A stretch of DNA of 64,000 nucleotides from Microbulbifer pacificus (GCF_033723955.1 NZ_CP137555.1:3464001-3528000), one strand, 5' to 3'; counted from the first letter of the stretch, positions 39,005 to 49,084 are shown. Translations and numbers: made by a program. The notes: generated by a model from the sequence alone, not told the origin.

Positions 39005-41776
39005 TTACAGGTTCTTCAGGGATTCCAGCTGTTGAACGAAACGGCTGTGGGCAATTTCCAGATCTGCCAGTCGCGCTCTTTCCTTGTTCACCACCTCTTC
39101 CGGTGCTTTGTCGACAAAGTTGGCATTGCTGAGTTTGCCGGAAACCGCGGCCAGTTCCTTGCTCAGACGATCGATTTCTTTCTGTACGCGCGCACTTTCC
39201 GCTTCCACGTCGATCAGCCCGGCCATCGGTACCAGCAACTCCAGCTCACCGACCAGCGCAGTAGATGAGGCCGGTGCGTCGGCGCCCGCGGGTAGCGAGT
39301 CGATGGACTCGAGTTTCGCCAGCTTGGTCAGCAGTGTGCGGGTCTGATCCAGCAATTTTTGATCCGCTGCGGAAACGTTGCGCAGAATCAGGGGGATGCT
39401 TTTCGCCGGGGAAATATTCATCTCGCCGCGAATATTGCGCACACCTTCGATCACACCTTTCAGCCAGGCAATCGCCGCTTCGGCGTTCTCGTCGATGCGG
39501 TGCTCGTTCGCTACCGGATACTTCTGCAGCATGATGGTATCGCCGGACTGGCCCGCGAGCTCCTTCACGCGCTGCCAGATTTCCTCGGTAATAAACGGCA
39601 TCAGCGGGTGCGCCAGGCGCAGAGTGGTTTCCAGCACGCGGATCAGGGTGCGGCGGGTACCTTTCTTCACGGCGTCGGACGCGTTGTCGTCCCACAGTAC
39701 CGGCTTGGACAGTTCCAGATACCAGCTGCAGTACTCACTCCATACGAAGTCGTACAGTGCCTGGGAGGCCAGGTCGAAACGGTAGCTGTCGATGGCTTCT
39801 TTAACGGTGATCTCGGTGCGCTGCAGCTGGGAGATGATCCAGCGGTCGGCAATTGAAAGTTCGAAATTCTCGCTGCCGTCCTGACCGCAGTCGTGACCCT
39901 CGCAGTTCTGCAGTACATAGCGGGACGCGTTCCAGATCTTGTTGCAGAAGTTGCGGAAGCCCTCGATACGTCCCACGTCAAACTTGATGTCGCGGCCGGT
40001 GGAGGCCAGCGAGTAGTAGGTGTAACGCAGCGCGTCGGTGCCGTAGGCGGCGAGGCCTTCCGGGAATTCCTTGCGGGTCTGCTTTTCAATCTTGTCGCGC
40101 AGGTGCGGCTGCATCATGCCGGAGGTGCGCTTGGATACCAGGCTCTCCAGGTCGATACCGTCGATCAGATCGATGGGGTCGAGCACGTTGCCCTTGGACT
40201 TGGACATCTTCTGGCCGTGGCTGTCGCGCACCAGGCCGTGCACATACACGGTGTGGAACGGCACTTCCTTCTTGAAGTACAGGGTCAGCATCATCATGCG
40301 CGCGACCCAGAAGAAGATGATATCGAAGCCGGTTACCAGCACGGACGTCGGGTGGAACGCCGCCAGCTCCGGGGTTTCTTCCGGCCAGCCCAGGGTGCCG
40401 AAGGTCCACAGGCCGGAGGAGAACCAGGTATCGAGCACGTCGTCGTCCTGGCGCAGTTCGATATCGCCCAGGTTGTGCTTCTCGCGCACTTCTTCTTCGC
40501 TGCGGCCGACGTAGACCTTACCGTCGTTGTCGTACCACGCCGGGATGCGGTGGCCCCACCACAGCTGGCGGGAGATGCACCAGTCCTGGATATCGCGCAT
40601 CCAGGAAAAGTACATGTTCTCGTAATTTTTCGGCACGAAGTTGACGCGGCCGTCTTCCACTACCTTGATGGCCTCGTCCGCCAGCGGCTGCGTTCTGACA
40701 TACCACTGGTCGGTGAGCCACGGCTCGATGACCACGCCAGAGCGGTCGCCGCGGGGTACTTTCAAGGTGTGCGGTTCGATTTTTTCCAGGCAGCCGATGG
40801 TATCGAGGTCGTCGACGATCTGCTGGCGTGCGGCAAAGCGCTCCATGCCGCGGTATTTTTCCGGCACGTTGTCGTTTAGGTTGGCGTCGGCGTCGAGGAT
40901 GTTGATCATCTCGAGGTTGTGGCGCTGGCCCATCTCGTAATCGTTGAAGTCGTGCGCCGGGGTGATCTTCACGCAGCCGGTGCCGAATTCGCGGTCGACG
41001 TAGTCGTCGCCGATGATCGGGATTTCACGGTCTGCCAACGGCAGCTTGATGGTCTTGCCGATCAGGTGCTTGTAGCGCTCGTCTTCCGGGTGCACCGCCA
41101 CCGCGGTATCGCCGAGCATGGTCTCCGGGCGGGTAGTGGCGACAACCAGGTGGCCACTGCCATCGGTCAGCGGGTAGCGGAAGTGCCACAGGTGGCCCTG
41201 CTCTTCCTCATTCAGTACTTCCAGGTCGGAAATCGCGGTGTGCAGTTTCGGATCCCAGTTCACCAGGCGCTTGCCGCGGTAGATCAGATCGTCTTCATAC
41301 AGGCGGATAAAGACTTCCTGCACCGCCTTGTAGAAGCCGTCGTCCATGGTGAAGCGCTCGCGGGACCAGTCCGGGCTGGCGCCGAGGCGACGCAGCTGGC
41401 GGGTAATGTTGCCGCCGGACTCTTCCTTCCACTCCCACACCTTCTCGATGAACTGGTCGCGGCCCAGCTCGTGACGGGTTTTGCCTTCCGCCGCCAGCAG
41501 ACGCTCCACCACCATCTGGGTGGCGATACCGGCGTGGTCGGTGCCAACCTGCCACAGGGTGTTGTCACCCTTCATACGGTGGTAGCGGATCAGGGCGTCC
41601 ATGATGGATTCCTGGAAGCCGTGGCCCATGTGCAGGCTGCCGGTAACGTTCGGCGGCGGGATCATGATGCAGTAGGGATCGGCGGCGGTATCGCCGGAGG
41701 GCTTGAAGTAGCCGTTGTCTTCCCAGGTTTTGTACCACTGTTGTTCGATGGCGTTGGGCTGGTATGTCTTGTCCAT
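39005..41776 (-). CDS. valS: Valyl-tRNA synthetase
   Basis: This class I synthetase charges tRNA-Val. The 923-residue product has [13 protein letters not shown] near residue 45, the editing domain with [11 protein letters not shown], the KMSKS loop ([10 protein letters not shown]) and a C-terminal coiled-coil arm. The ATG at 41776 ([15 protein letters not shown]) aligns with E. coli ValS; 15 more codons are open upstream. It is last in the pepA-holC-valS gene order on the minus strand. Confidence 0.97.
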   Translation of the reverse strand: MDKTYQPNAIEQQWYKTWEDNGYFKPSGDTAADPYCIMIPPPNVTGSLHMGHGFQESIMDALIRYHRMKGDNTLWQVGTDHAGIATQMVVERLLAAEGKTRHELGRDQFIEKVWEWKEESGGNITRQLRRLGASPDWSRERFTMDDGFYKAVQEVFIRLYEDDLIYRGKRLVNWDPKLHTAISDLEVLNEEEQGHLWHFRYPLTDGSGHLVVATTRPETMLGDTAVAVHPEDERYKHLIGKTIKLPLADREIPIIGDDYVDREFGTGCVKITPAHDFNDYEMGQRHNLEMINILDADANLNDNVPEKYRGMERFAARQQIVDDLDTIGCLEKIEPHTLKVPRGDRSGVVIEPWLTDQWYVRTQPLADEAIKVVEDGRVNFVPKNYENMYFSWMRDIQDWCISRQLWWGHRIPAWYDNDGKVYVGRSEEEVREKHNLGDIELRQDDDVLDTWFSSGLWTFGTLGWPEETPELAAFHPTSVLVTGFDIIFFWVARMMMLTLYFKKEVPFHTVYVHGLVRDSHGQKMSKSKGNVLDPIDLIDGIDLESLVSKRTSGMMQPHLRDKIEKQTRKEFPEGLAAYGTDALRYTYYSLASTGRDIKFDVGRIEGFRNFCNKIWNASRYVLQNCEGHDCGQDGSENFELSIADRWIISQLQRTEITVKEAIDSYRFDLASQALYDFVWSEYCSWYLELSKPVLWDDNASDAVKKGTRRTLIRVLETTLRLAHPLMPFITEEIWQRVKELAGQSGDTIMLQKYPVANEHRIDENAEAAIAWLKGVIEGVRNIRGEMNISPAKSIPLILRNVSAADQKLLDQTRTLLTKLAKLESIDSLPAGADAPASSTALVGELELLVPMAGLIDVEAESARVQKEIDRLSKELAAVSGKLSNANFVDKAPEEVVNKERARLADLEIAHSRFVQQLESLKNL

Positions 41777-41885
41777 GCGCGGGGGAGTGCCTTGCGTTGT
41801 ATGGGCTGGCCGCCCGGACATCTCGATGTCGGGGGCAGTGAATAAATAAAAGGGGCGGAATTATACCGCTGGGGCCAGTGGGGGC

Positions 41886-41917
41886 AAAAGGCCGGCGGAC
41901 CGGTTGGTCGACCGCCG
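41886..41917 (-). terminator. Possible terminator between the Pro-rich gene and valS
   Basis: CGGCGG (41893-41898) pairs with CCGCCG (41912-41917), with an inner ACC/GGT pairing. On the minus strand the hairpin is followed by GGCCTTTTG. It directly follows the stop of the 41918-42865 gene and would separate it from valS. Confidence 0.45.
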
Positions 41918-42865
41918 TCAGGATTTTTTCGGGTAGAGCTCGTTGAGCATCATGCTGATGCTGAGGCGCAGTTGCCGTTCCAGTTCCGGCAGCTGCTCTG
42001 CGACTAGCTGCTCGAGCAGCCGCTCGCGCTCCTCGTCGGAAAGCTTGCGATTAGTGCCAGCTGCCGCTTCAGGCTTGGCCGGGGCTGCGTAGTACGCCGG
42101 TGTGACTGCCGGGATTGGGTCCGGCCGGGGGATCTTGCCACCGGTCAGACGCGCGCGAATATGTGGGGGCAGGAAGGGGTTTTCCGTCATGGATACTGTG
42201 GTGACCTTGGGGCTGCTGGGGCTCGATGGAATTTGAGCGCTTGTCCGTGTTGCTGGTTGAGTCGCAGTGTTGGCCGGTTTTGCTGCTGGCTCAGCGGGTG
42301 CGGGTTCGATGAGCTGGAGATCGGCCAGTGATTCCGGCGCTTGTTCCTGCTCGATGTCGAACAGTTCGGGCTGGAATTCTTCCCGCACTGTTGCGGTCCG
42401 CTGTGTATTTCCCTGCGACGTTTGCTGGGGTGTCGGTTGGGTGTCATTTTTCACCGGCCACGGCTCCGCCACCGGCTTGCGCGCTTCGTCTCGCTCTGGT
42501 GCCGGTTTCGGCAGATCCTGTAACGGGCGCAGCAGTTTGAGGTCGGCCTCGCTCAGTTCCGTTGAATAATCGTCGAAATCGTCCAGTAGTTCTTCATCGA
42601 TAGGGGAGAAAAGGATCGGCAGGTCGATTTCTGTCAGCGGGCGCTGTGGCGGCGTCGGCGCATAGCTCGGCGCGCGCGGCGGGGTGGTGTGTTGTTGGGC
42701 GTTGTTTACTTTCTGATCGCTGGTGGGCTCGGCTACCTGATCCAGCAGCGGAATATCGGCTTCCATGTCACTGCCCAGCAGTTCCCGCAGGGAGCTGAGT
42801 TCCCGGAGAAGTTCGTGAGGCGGCTGGCCGTTTTGGTGTCTTCTGTTTTTCTTGCGACCGGACAT
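41918..42865 (-). CDS. Pro/Gln-rich protein of unknown function beside holC
   Basis: I do not recognise a named family. The 315-residue product starts basic (MSGRKKNRRHQ) and has a long low-complexity, Pro/Gln/Thr/Glu-rich middle (about 50-240). It ends with a conserved-looking helical segment (LSDEERERLLEQLVAEQLPELERQ region, about 275-310). There is no signal peptide or membrane span. It lies 21 bp downstream of holC and upstream of valS, a position occupied by hypothetical genes in Pseudomonas. The disordered middle and structured ends suggest a linker or scaffold, perhaps tied to the replisome, but this is a guess. Confidence 0.75.
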   Translation of the reverse strand: MSGRKKNRRHQNGQPPHELLRELSSLRELLGSDMEADIPLLDQVAEPTSDQKVNNAQQHTTPPRAPSYAPTPPQRPLTEIDLPILFSPIDEELLDDFDDYSTELSEADLKLLRPLQDLPKPAPERDEARKPVAEPWPVKNDTQPTPQQTSQGNTQRTATVREEFQPELFDIEQEQAPESLADLQLIEPAPAEPAAKPANTATQPATRTSAQIPSSPSSPKVTTVSMTENPFLPPHIRARLTGGKIPRPDPIPAVTPAYYAAPAKPEAAAGTNRKLSDEERERLLEQLVAEQLPELERQLRLSISMMLNELYPKKS

Positions 42866-42886
42866 GGATGTGGGTTCGGGTTGCGA

Positions 42887-43312
42887 TCAGTTGGTGATGT
42901 TGTGAGATTGTAACGGATATCCCCGATCGCGGTAGTGGGTGTATCGCGTTCTGGAACGGGCGAGCGAGCCCGGTTGCTGGCAGACGATTTCGGCGAGGCG
43001 CTCGAAACGGCTGAACCAGGCGGGGATGTCGCTACAGAGGTTGATAAGCAGGCCGTGGTGCTGGCCGGGATCTTCGCCGCTGTTGATTTCGATGGCGGCC
43101 TGCTGGACTTTGTTCTGCACGGCGTGGGGCAGGAAGCTGTCCTCCCGGTAGGTCCACAGCAGTTCGTCCAGTTGCTGCGCCTGCTCCGGGTTGTCCACTG
43201 CAATCAGTACGTGCAGTCCGCTGCGGAAGGCTTTTTCCGCAAGTCGGCAGGCAAAGGTCGGTATCTCGCCGGGATTCTCAGAGGCCAGAACGTAGAAATC
43301 GATTCGGGTCAT
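42887..43312 (-). CDS. holC: DNA polymerase III chi subunit
   Basis: Chi links the clamp loader to single-strand binding protein. The 141-residue product begins MTRIDFYVLA and has the family stretches ACRLAEKAFRSGLHVLIAVDN and LDELLWTYREDSFLPH. The ATG at 43312 gives the usual length; upstream codons run into a palindromic repeat. The order pepA-holC-(unknown)-valS is conserved in related bacteria. Confidence 0.94.
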   Translation of the reverse strand: MTRIDFYVLASENPGEIPTFACRLAEKAFRSGLHVLIAVDNPEQAQQLDELLWTYREDSFLPHAVQNKVQQAAIEINSGEDPGQHHGLLINLCSDIPAWFSRFERLAEIVCQQPGSLARSRTRYTHYRDRGYPLQSHNITN

Positions 43313-43339
43313 ATTACTTGCGACTGTGCGATGAAATTT

Positions 43340-43465
43340 GATGCGAAGGCCCTGATGCCGATGGCTGTTCGCAGGACCGTCTGCGGCCTGGATGGCCGCA
43401 GCCGAGCCCCCATGGATGGGTTTACGGCGTGTCCTGCGAACAGCCATCGGCTACAGGGCCGCCAC
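43340..43465 (-). repeat. Structured intergenic repeat, copy 4 (inverted)
   Basis: The 29-nt arms at 43348-43376 and 43432-43460 are complementary except for a 2-nt mismatch at positions 8-9, as in copies 1 and 3, but with a wholly different sequence. Read on the minus strand, the interior has CCCA-TCCA-TGGG and a second hairpin with stem CTGCGGCC and an ATCCA loop. The ends are GTGGCGGC and CCTTCGCATC. It lies just upstream of holC. Confidence 0.82.
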
Positions 43466-43497
43466 TGCGGCAGTTTCAGAACTCCGAACTGACTTTA

Positions 43498-43624
43498 GTG
43501 GCGGCGCCGCTACCGGGTAGTGCCTTGCGAGACGCGCCGTGAACCCATCCATGGGGGCTCTTCCGCGAGGTCCCTCTCGCGGAAGGTCTCACAAGGCACT
43601 ACCCGGTATCAGTTCCTTCGCGTC
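43498..43624 (+). repeat. Structured intergenic repeat, copy 5
   Basis: The element begins GTGGCGGC and ends CCTTCGCGTC. The outer arms at 43511-43533 and 43586-43608 pair with one mismatch. Inside are GTGAA, a CCCA-TCCA-TGGG hairpin, and a 10-bp hairpin (43560-43569 with 43576-43585) whose loop contains TCCC. It is 33 bp from copy 4 and ends 24 bp before the pepA stop. Confidence 0.82.
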
Positions 43625-43648
43625 GAACTAACCACTTCGTGGTCTGAT

Positions 43649-45118
43649 TTATTTTGATTTCAGAATGTATTGCAGCAACAGCGGTACCGGGCGGCCGGTC
43701 GCGCCTTTTGCTGCGCCAGAAATCCATGCACTACCGGCGATATCCAGGTGTGCCCAGGTGTATTCCTCGGCGAAGCGGGACAGGAAGCAGGCGGCGGTGA
43801 CGGAGCCGGCTTCGCGGCCGCCAATGTTCTGCAGGTCGGCGAAGTTGGAGTTCAGCATCGGCTGGTACTCATCCCACAGTGGCATGCGCCAGGCGCGGTC
43901 GCCGGCAGTTTCGCCGGCGGCGATCAGGTCGTTGGCCAGCTGGTCCTGGTTGGCGTAAAGGCCTGTGGCGTGGTTGCCCAGGGCAATCACGCAGGCGCCG
44001 GTGAGGGTGGCGATGTCGATCACCACGCTGGGCTTGAATTTGCCCGCCCAGGTCAGGGCGTCACACAGTACCAGGCGGCCCTCGGCATCGGTGTTGAGGA
44101 TCTCGATGGTCTTGCCGCTCATGGATGTAACGATGTCGCCGGGCTTGCTGGCGCGACCGCTCGGCATGTTTTCAGCGGCGGCGACGACGCCGACGACGTT
44201 CACCGGAGCATTCATTTCGACCAGCGCGTTCATCACGCCAAACACGCTGGCGGCGCCGCACATGTCGAACTTCATTTCATCCATCTGCAAACCGGGTTTG
44301 ATGCTGATGCCGCCGGTGTCAAAGGTGATGCCCTTGCCGACAAGAACGATCGGCTTGTCGTTGGCTTTGCCACCCTTGTACTGCATCGCGATCATGGCTG
44401 CAGGTTCGTCACTGCCCTTGGCGACGCTCATGAAGGCACCCATGCCCAGTGCTTCCATCTTCTTGTTGTCGAGTACGGTAGTGGTGAGCTTTGGGTGTTT
44501 TTTCGCCAGCGCCTTCGCCTCATTGGCGAGGTAAGTTGGGGTGCACAGGTTGCCCGGCAGGTTACCGAGCTCGCGGGCGATGTTGCTGCCAAGTGCCTGG
44601 GCACTGCCGAGATCGGTACCGGCCTGCACCGCTTTTTGCTGCTTCTTGTCGCTTACATGCAGGGTGAATTTTGCGAGCGGATTGGGCTTGGCGTCGCTCA
44701 GGAAACGGGTGAATTTGTAACCGGCAAGGCCCGCAGCCAGTGCCAGTTGCTGGGCCTGCCACTCGATATCGGCATCGCGCACCGCCACTTCGGTAAGGTA
44801 ACTGGTGGCGTCTTTGAGCGAGGTCACGGCCTTGGCGCTCGCATTGGCGAGCTTGCGGAATTCCGCCTGGGATACCGGCGCTTTGCCGGTGCGCACAAAC
44901 AAAACGCGCTCGGCGTCGCCTTCCAGCAGGGACACCAGAAGCGTGCTGCCAGCGGCCTTACCCAGGTCGCCGCGCTTCAGCAGTTTGCCGAGGCTGCCGT
45001 TGCTGGCCTTGTCGAGGGCATTGCCACTATCGGTGAGCTGGTCCTTGTCGTTGACGGCGAGGATGGCGCAGGCGCTGCGCTGTTTGCTGATATCGGTGAC
45101 CTTGGCGAAAAACTGCAT
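43649..45118 (-). CDS. pepA: Leucyl aminopeptidase
   Basis: PepA is a hexameric M17 metallo-aminopeptidase. The 489-residue product carries the signature NTDAEGRLVL and the metal/active-site stretch VGKGITFDTGGISIKPG. The ATG at 45118 has AAGGA 8 nt upstream; the open frame continues to 45316 without similarity. In E. coli PepA also acts as a DNA-binding repressor and Xer accessory factor. It is divergent from lptF, the arrangement known from many gammaproteobacteria. Confidence 0.96.
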   Translation of the reverse strand: MQFFAKVTDISKQRSACAILAVNDKDQLTDSGNALDKASNGSLGKLLKRGDLGKAAGSTLLVSLLEGDAERVLFVRTGKAPVSQAEFRKLANASAKAVTSLKDATSYLTEVAVRDADIEWQAQQLALAAGLAGYKFTRFLSDAKPNPLAKFTLHVSDKKQQKAVQAGTDLGSAQALGSNIARELGNLPGNLCTPTYLANEAKALAKKHPKLTTTVLDNKKMEALGMGAFMSVAKGSDEPAAMIAMQYKGGKANDKPIVLVGKGITFDTGGISIKPGLQMDEMKFDMCGAASVFGVMNALVEMNAPVNVVGVVAAAENMPSGRASKPGDIVTSMSGKTIEILNTDAEGRLVLCDALTWAGKFKPSVVIDIATLTGACVIALGNHATGLYANQDQLANDLIAAGETAGDRAWRMPLWDEYQPMLNSNFADLQNIGGREAGSVTAACFLSRFAEEYTWAHLDIAGSAWISGAAKGATGRPVPLLLQYILKSK

Positions 45119-45447
45119 GAAATGGTTCCTTGATGTTCTTTGTGCTCTGAAGCCACGGCCACCGGGGCGGACGTCTTGTCCGCTGCTGCCGCGCTGGCGG
45201 ATTCGGGCGCTGGGGGCCAGACTCCTCAAGACGTTGCGAGCGGGCGGGGTGCGGTGGGGCCGGGCCCTGCCAGGCCGAGACATGGCCGGGCTTTTTGGTG
45301 ATAATGCGCCCCGCAAGTTTAACCCGAGAAGGATCGGATTGCTTGATCGGGTGTCCTATCCGTCACCTGAGTATCCAATAATCGGATTCTCGATTTCCAA
45401 TTCGCCGTTTCTTCAAAGTAAGTGCAATCAGGGAAGCTGGTCGTTCA
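45119..45447. other. 329-bp divergent pepA/lptF promoter region
   Basis: The stretch must contain promoters for both genes. No individual promoter or operator could be fixed by eye, and there is no supported small gene. Confidence 0.45.
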
Positions 45448-46596
45448 GTGATTATTTTTCGTTACCTCTGTCGCGAGCTGCTCGGCGCAACACTGGCCGT
45501 CAGCGCGGTGCTGCTGCTGATGGTGATGAGCGGCCGTTTTGTCAAATATCTGGCGGAGGCCGCCGCCGGGGACCTGTCGGCAGGTATCCTTTTTTCACTG
45601 ATGGGATTCAAGCTGCCAGGGTTTCTCGAACTGGTTATCCCCCTGGGCTTTTTCGTCGGTATCCTGCTGGCATACGGGCGTCTTTATATTGAAAGCGAGA
45701 TGACGGTACTGCACGCCTGTGGCTTCAGCGAGCGCCAGCTGCTGCGCTATACCCTGCTGGTGGCGCTGCTGGTGGCGGCATTGGTAGCGGCCATGAGCCT
45801 GTACCTGACGCCGACCGGTATCGAGCGCACCTCCCATCTGCTGACCGCAGACAAGTCCCGCAATGAATTTGATCACCTGGTGCCGAAAAAATTTGTCAGC
45901 ACCGAGGGCGACCGCGCCGTTTACTACGCCGAAGCCCTGAGTGAAGACCGATCCACCATGCACAATGTGTTTCTCGCGGAGCTGGGAAGCTCGCGCGGCG
46001 AGACCGAGACGGACCACCAGATTGTGACGGTGGCGCGGGAGGGCGTGCAGCAGATAGACCCGGAAACCGGCCTGCGTTACCTGGTGCTGCGGGATGGCTA
46101 CCGCTATGAGGGGGTTCCCGGGCAGAGCGATTACCGCCAGATGGCGTTCTCCAGCTACGAAGTGTTGTTGGAAATCCCGCGCCTGCGTTCCAAGGCCAGC
46201 GATAAATTGCAGTCCATGACCACGGCCGAGCTGTGGAAGAGTAGCGATCCCCGCGAGCGCGTTAATCTGCATTACCGCTTCAGCCTGCCGGTGTTAGTGC
46301 TGGTGGTGGCGATCCTCGCGGTGCCCCTCAGTCGTACCAACCCGCGCCAGGGGCGTTACGCCAAAATGATACCGGCGATACTGCTTTACATTATTTATAT
46401 CGTTGCACTGCAAGGGGTTCGCGGTGCCATCGAAGACGGCAAGATCGAACACGCCTGGACCATCTGGCTGGTGCATCCACCGTTTCTGATTCTCGGATTA
46501 CTGCTGCTTGGTGGCGGTAATTTGCGCAAGCCGCGCAACCGTCCGGTGGGAGACAGCGGGGATAGTAACGGGGGACGCAGTGATGTCACGGCTTGA
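45448..46596 (+). CDS. lptF: LPS export ABC transporter permease LptF
   Basis: LptF is one of the two inner-membrane permease subunits of the LptB2FGC machine that extracts lipopolysaccharide. The 382-residue product has the N-terminal helix region (FRYLCRELLGATLAVSAVLLL), helices at about 60-85 and 95-120, a periplasmic beta-jellyroll and three C-terminal helices (LVLVVAILAVPLSRTNPRQGR). The start is GTG at 45448. Its end overlaps lptG by 14 nt. Confidence 0.95.
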   Translation: MIIFRYLCRELLGATLAVSAVLLLMVMSGRFVKYLAEAAAGDLSAGILFSLMGFKLPGFLELVIPLGFFVGILLAYGRLYIESEMTVLHACGFSERQLLRYTLLVALLVAALVAAMSLYLTPTGIERTSHLLTADKSRNEFDHLVPKKFVSTEGDRAVYYAEALSEDRSTMHNVFLAELGSSRGETETDHQIVTVAREGVQQIDPETGLRYLVLRDGYRYEGVPGQSDYRQMAFSSYEVLLEIPRLRSKASDKLQSMTTAELWKSSDPRERVNLHYRFSLPVLVLVVAILAVPLSRTNPRQGRYAKMIPAILLYIIYIVALQGVRGAIEDGKIEHAWTIWLVHPPFLILGLLLLGGGNLRKPRNRPVGDSGDSNGGRSDVTA

Positions 46597-47644
46597 TAGT
46601 TATATTGCCCGCACCGTGACACTGGCTATTCTGGCCGTGTTGATGGTGATTCTCGGTCTGGATGTGATTTCCGCGATTGTCGATCAGTACGACGATCTTG
46701 GCGGTGACTACCAGTTTTTTAATCTGCTGGAATATGTGTTGTGGACACTGCCTGAGCGTGTCTACAGTCAGCTGGGTTTTTCTGCCCTGGTTGGTTGTAT
46801 GGTGGGGCTCGGTACCCTCGCCGGTACCAGCGAGCTCACCGTCATGCGCGCCTCGGGTGTGTCCATCGGTCGCATCGCCTGGGCGGTGATGAAACCGGTG
46901 ATGGTGCTGATCGTGCTCGGCCTGGTACTGGCGGAGCTGGTGGTGCCGGTTACCAACCAGACCGCGGAGAGTCGCCGCGCCATCGCCAAGGGCGAGCTTG
47001 AAAACTCCGGTCTGGAGCAGGGGTTGTGGTTTAACGAAAACGGGGAGTTTGTGCATTTCAATGCGGCGCTGCCCGGAGGAACCCTGTTCGGTATCACCCG
47101 CTACCGGTTTGATGACAACCGCCAGCTGCAGCAGGTGGTGTTTTCCGAGCGCGGTCTCTATCAGGGCGGCCACTGGGAACTGCAGAACAGCCGCCAGACC
47201 AGCCTGACCCCTGAGCGAGCCAGTAGCAGCCAGGAGGCGAAGAGCATCTGGGAATCCGATATGTCGCCGGACCTGTTCGCGCTGGTGGTGCCGTTGCCTT
47301 CGGATCTGTCGCCGCGCAACCTGTGGTCTTACGGCAAATTTCTCGATCGCAAGGGTGAGGAGTCCGCCCGTTACTGGCTGGCGTTCTGGAAAAAGGTGCT
47401 GCAACCGCTCACCATCGCCGGTCTGGTGATGATGGCGATTTCCTTTATCTTTGGTCCGCTGCGGGAAGTGACCACCGGTCTGCGGGTATTTACCGGGGTA
47501 ATCGTGGGGATCGTGTTCCAGACCCTGCAGGACATGCTCGGGCCCTCGTCGGTAGTGTTCGGGTTCCCGCCATTCATTGCGGTACTGGTACCGATTATCG
47601 CCAGCTTCCTGATCGGCTGGTTGCTGCTGAAGCGGGCGCGCTAG
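46583..47644 (+). CDS. lptG: LPS export ABC transporter permease LptG
   Basis: LptG is the partner permease of LptF. The 353-residue protein has the same layout: N-terminal helix (LAILAVLMVILGLDVISA), two further helices, a periplasmic domain and C-terminal helices with FGPLREVTTGLRVFTGVI. The ATG at 46583 overlaps the lptF end, so the two are translationally coupled and made in equal amounts. Its stop codon lies in the loop of a terminator-like hairpin. Confidence 0.95.
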   Translation: MSRLDSYIARTVTLAILAVLMVILGLDVISAIVDQYDDLGGDYQFFNLLEYVLWTLPERVYSQLGFSALVGCMVGLGTLAGTSELTVMRASGVSIGRIAWAVMKPVMVLIVLGLVLAELVVPVTNQTAESRRAIAKGELENSGLEQGLWFNENGEFVHFNAALPGGTLFGITRYRFDDNRQLQQVVFSERGLYQGGHWELQNSRQTSLTPERASSSQEAKSIWESDMSPDLFALVVPLPSDLSPRNLWSYGKFLDRKGEESARYWLAFWKKVLQPLTIAGLVMMAISFIFGPLREVTTGLRVFTGVIVGIVFQTLQDMLGPSSVVFGFPPFIAVLVPIIASFLIGWLLLKRAR

Positions 47645-47658
47645 TCGCCCGCTTCAGC
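47626..47658 (+). terminator. Hairpin enclosing the lptG stop codon
   Basis: GCTGAAGCGGGCG (47626-47638) pairs perfectly over 13 bp with CGCCCGCTTCAGC (47646-47658). The 7-nt loop contains the TAG stop. The T run that follows is weak. The next gene is convergent, so an end of transcription is expected here. Confidence 0.6.
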
Positions 47659-47679
47659 GCCAGGTTTATCGATTTCCCT

Positions 47680-48201
47680 TCAGAGCTTTTTCGCTTTTTT
47701 CTTCTTCGGCAGTTGCCGAACCTCGGAGTCTGACGCCAGATCGTGCCAGCTGGCGCGATCAATCCGCAGATAACCCCAGAAAAATCCCAGCCCCAGGCAA
47801 GCCAATGAAATCGGGCCCACCAGCGCCCGCACCAGGCACTGGTACCAGCTGAGCTGCACACCGTTGTTGTTCGCCACCATCAGACGCCAGGCGCGCATGC
47901 CGATGGTCTGCCCGGCCACACGCCAGGACCACAGGAAGTAAGCTGCAGTTACCAGCAGCAGACCCAGCTGGTACAGCGGGCCGCCGACGCAGGGGGTGTA
48001 GTCCTGGTGCTCCGGTTGGCAGTGCAGGTCCCCGAAGGTGGACGCGACCAGCATGGCGAAGAAGCCGTATACCATCCACAACCCCGCCACAATCAGGGCG
48101 TCGTAGATGAGTGCCATCAGGCGCGGAAGTACTCCGGCGTAAGGGAGGTGATTGAACTGGGTGGGGGATTTGACTGTTTCGGGCACGGGAATCTCCGCCA
48201 A
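47680..48201 (-). CDS. RDD-family membrane protein
   Basis: The 173-residue protein begins with the RDD signature region (AGVLPRLMALIYDALIVAGLW) and has about four hydrophobic segments. It contains VAGQTIGMRAWRLMV and ends in a basic Lys-rich tail. RDD proteins are small integral membrane proteins; some act in Na+ or compatible-solute transport, but most are uncharacterised. It is convergent with lptG, a common neighbour in gammaproteobacteria. Confidence 0.85.
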   Translation of the reverse strand: MAEIPVPETVKSPTQFNHLPYAGVLPRLMALIYDALIVAGLWMVYGFFAMLVASTFGDLHCQPEHQDYTPCVGGPLYQLGLLLVTAAYFLWSWRVAGQTIGMRAWRLMVANNNGVQLSWYQCLVRALVGPISLACLGLGFFWGYLRIDRASWHDLASDSEVRQLPKKKKAKKL

Positions 48202-48259
48202 AAGGAAGTGGCGGAGATTCTAGCAAATTCGCAGTGAGGAGCGACGCAAGGAGCTGACG

Positions 48260-48763
48260 TTAGAACTCGTACTCGAAGGATATCGAGAATTTGTCGTCCG
48301 ACAGGCGGAAGTCGTAATCGAGTGCGCTGTTGATACTGCCGTGGCTATTGGTGTAGCGCAGCAGCGGGTGTTGCTTGGCGCGCTTGTGCTGTTCCATATA
48401 GGTCTTGAAACCCATCTTCAGGATTTCATTGATCGCGCGACTTCCGGTGACATTTTCAGACTGGTCGGGATAGGTGAGCACTTCCAGCCACTGGTGATTC
48501 AATCGACGCTGAACCATTCCCATGGAGTTGTTGCGCAGATTTTCGGCGGATTCGTACAGGGCGTTATTGTCCATGCCAAACGCGCTGTCGATGAAGAACG
48601 CATTGTCGGCCTGGAGATTGAGGGCACTGGAAGAGTCGGGAATGAAGATGTTGTCGTCAGCGAGCAGGCTCGCGGATACGGGAAGCAATAGTATCCCGAG
48701 CGCGGCAGACAGGCTGCTGGCTAGGCACTTGTTGGAACGAAACCGAGAACAACGAGTTTCCAT
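48260..48763 (-). CDS. Hypothetical exported protein
   Basis: I do not recognise this 167-residue protein. A basic N terminus and hydrophobic stretch (about 14-33, ending VSASLLADD) look like a signal peptide. The mature part has no Cys and ends in an aromatic pattern (FSISFEYEF) like the last strand of an outer-membrane protein, although the protein seems too short to form a full barrel. It stands alone upstream of the RDD gene on the same strand. Confidence 0.65.
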   Translation of the reverse strand: METRCSRFRSNKCLASSLSAALGILLLPVSASLLADDNIFIPDSSSALNLQADNAFFIDSAFGMDNNALYESAENLRNNSMGMVQRRLNHQWLEVLTYPDQSENVTGSRAINEILKMGFKTYMEQHKRAKQHPLLRYTNSHGSINSALDYDFRLSDDKFSISFEYEF

Positions 48764-49084
48764 CTTTCCACCCCGGGGCGTTTGTCTACATCAGTTGGTT
48801 GCTGAACAACCACTGAATTTATTATGGCTCACCCTTGCTGAACCGTTTTGTCTCACAGATTCCGTCATTTTGCCAACCCTGGGTGTGAATATTTGTGGGG
48901 TGGCAGTCACTTCTTCGCGAGCCCCGTCGTTGCTGGATATACAGAGTTTTGCCGAGTTTCCGCGGGCTGCGGGGAGGTTTCCGCCAATGTTTTTTAATAC
49001 CAATTTCCCCAAGGAAATCTGCGCCTTATAAAAACTTTGTCTAGTAATCGGGAAGTTCGATCACTAGCCGCAGCTGTGGTTCAG

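Noticed and set aside
43670..45133. 487-codon open frame on the plus strand
   Set aside because: It is antisense to pepA and has no recognisable motif.
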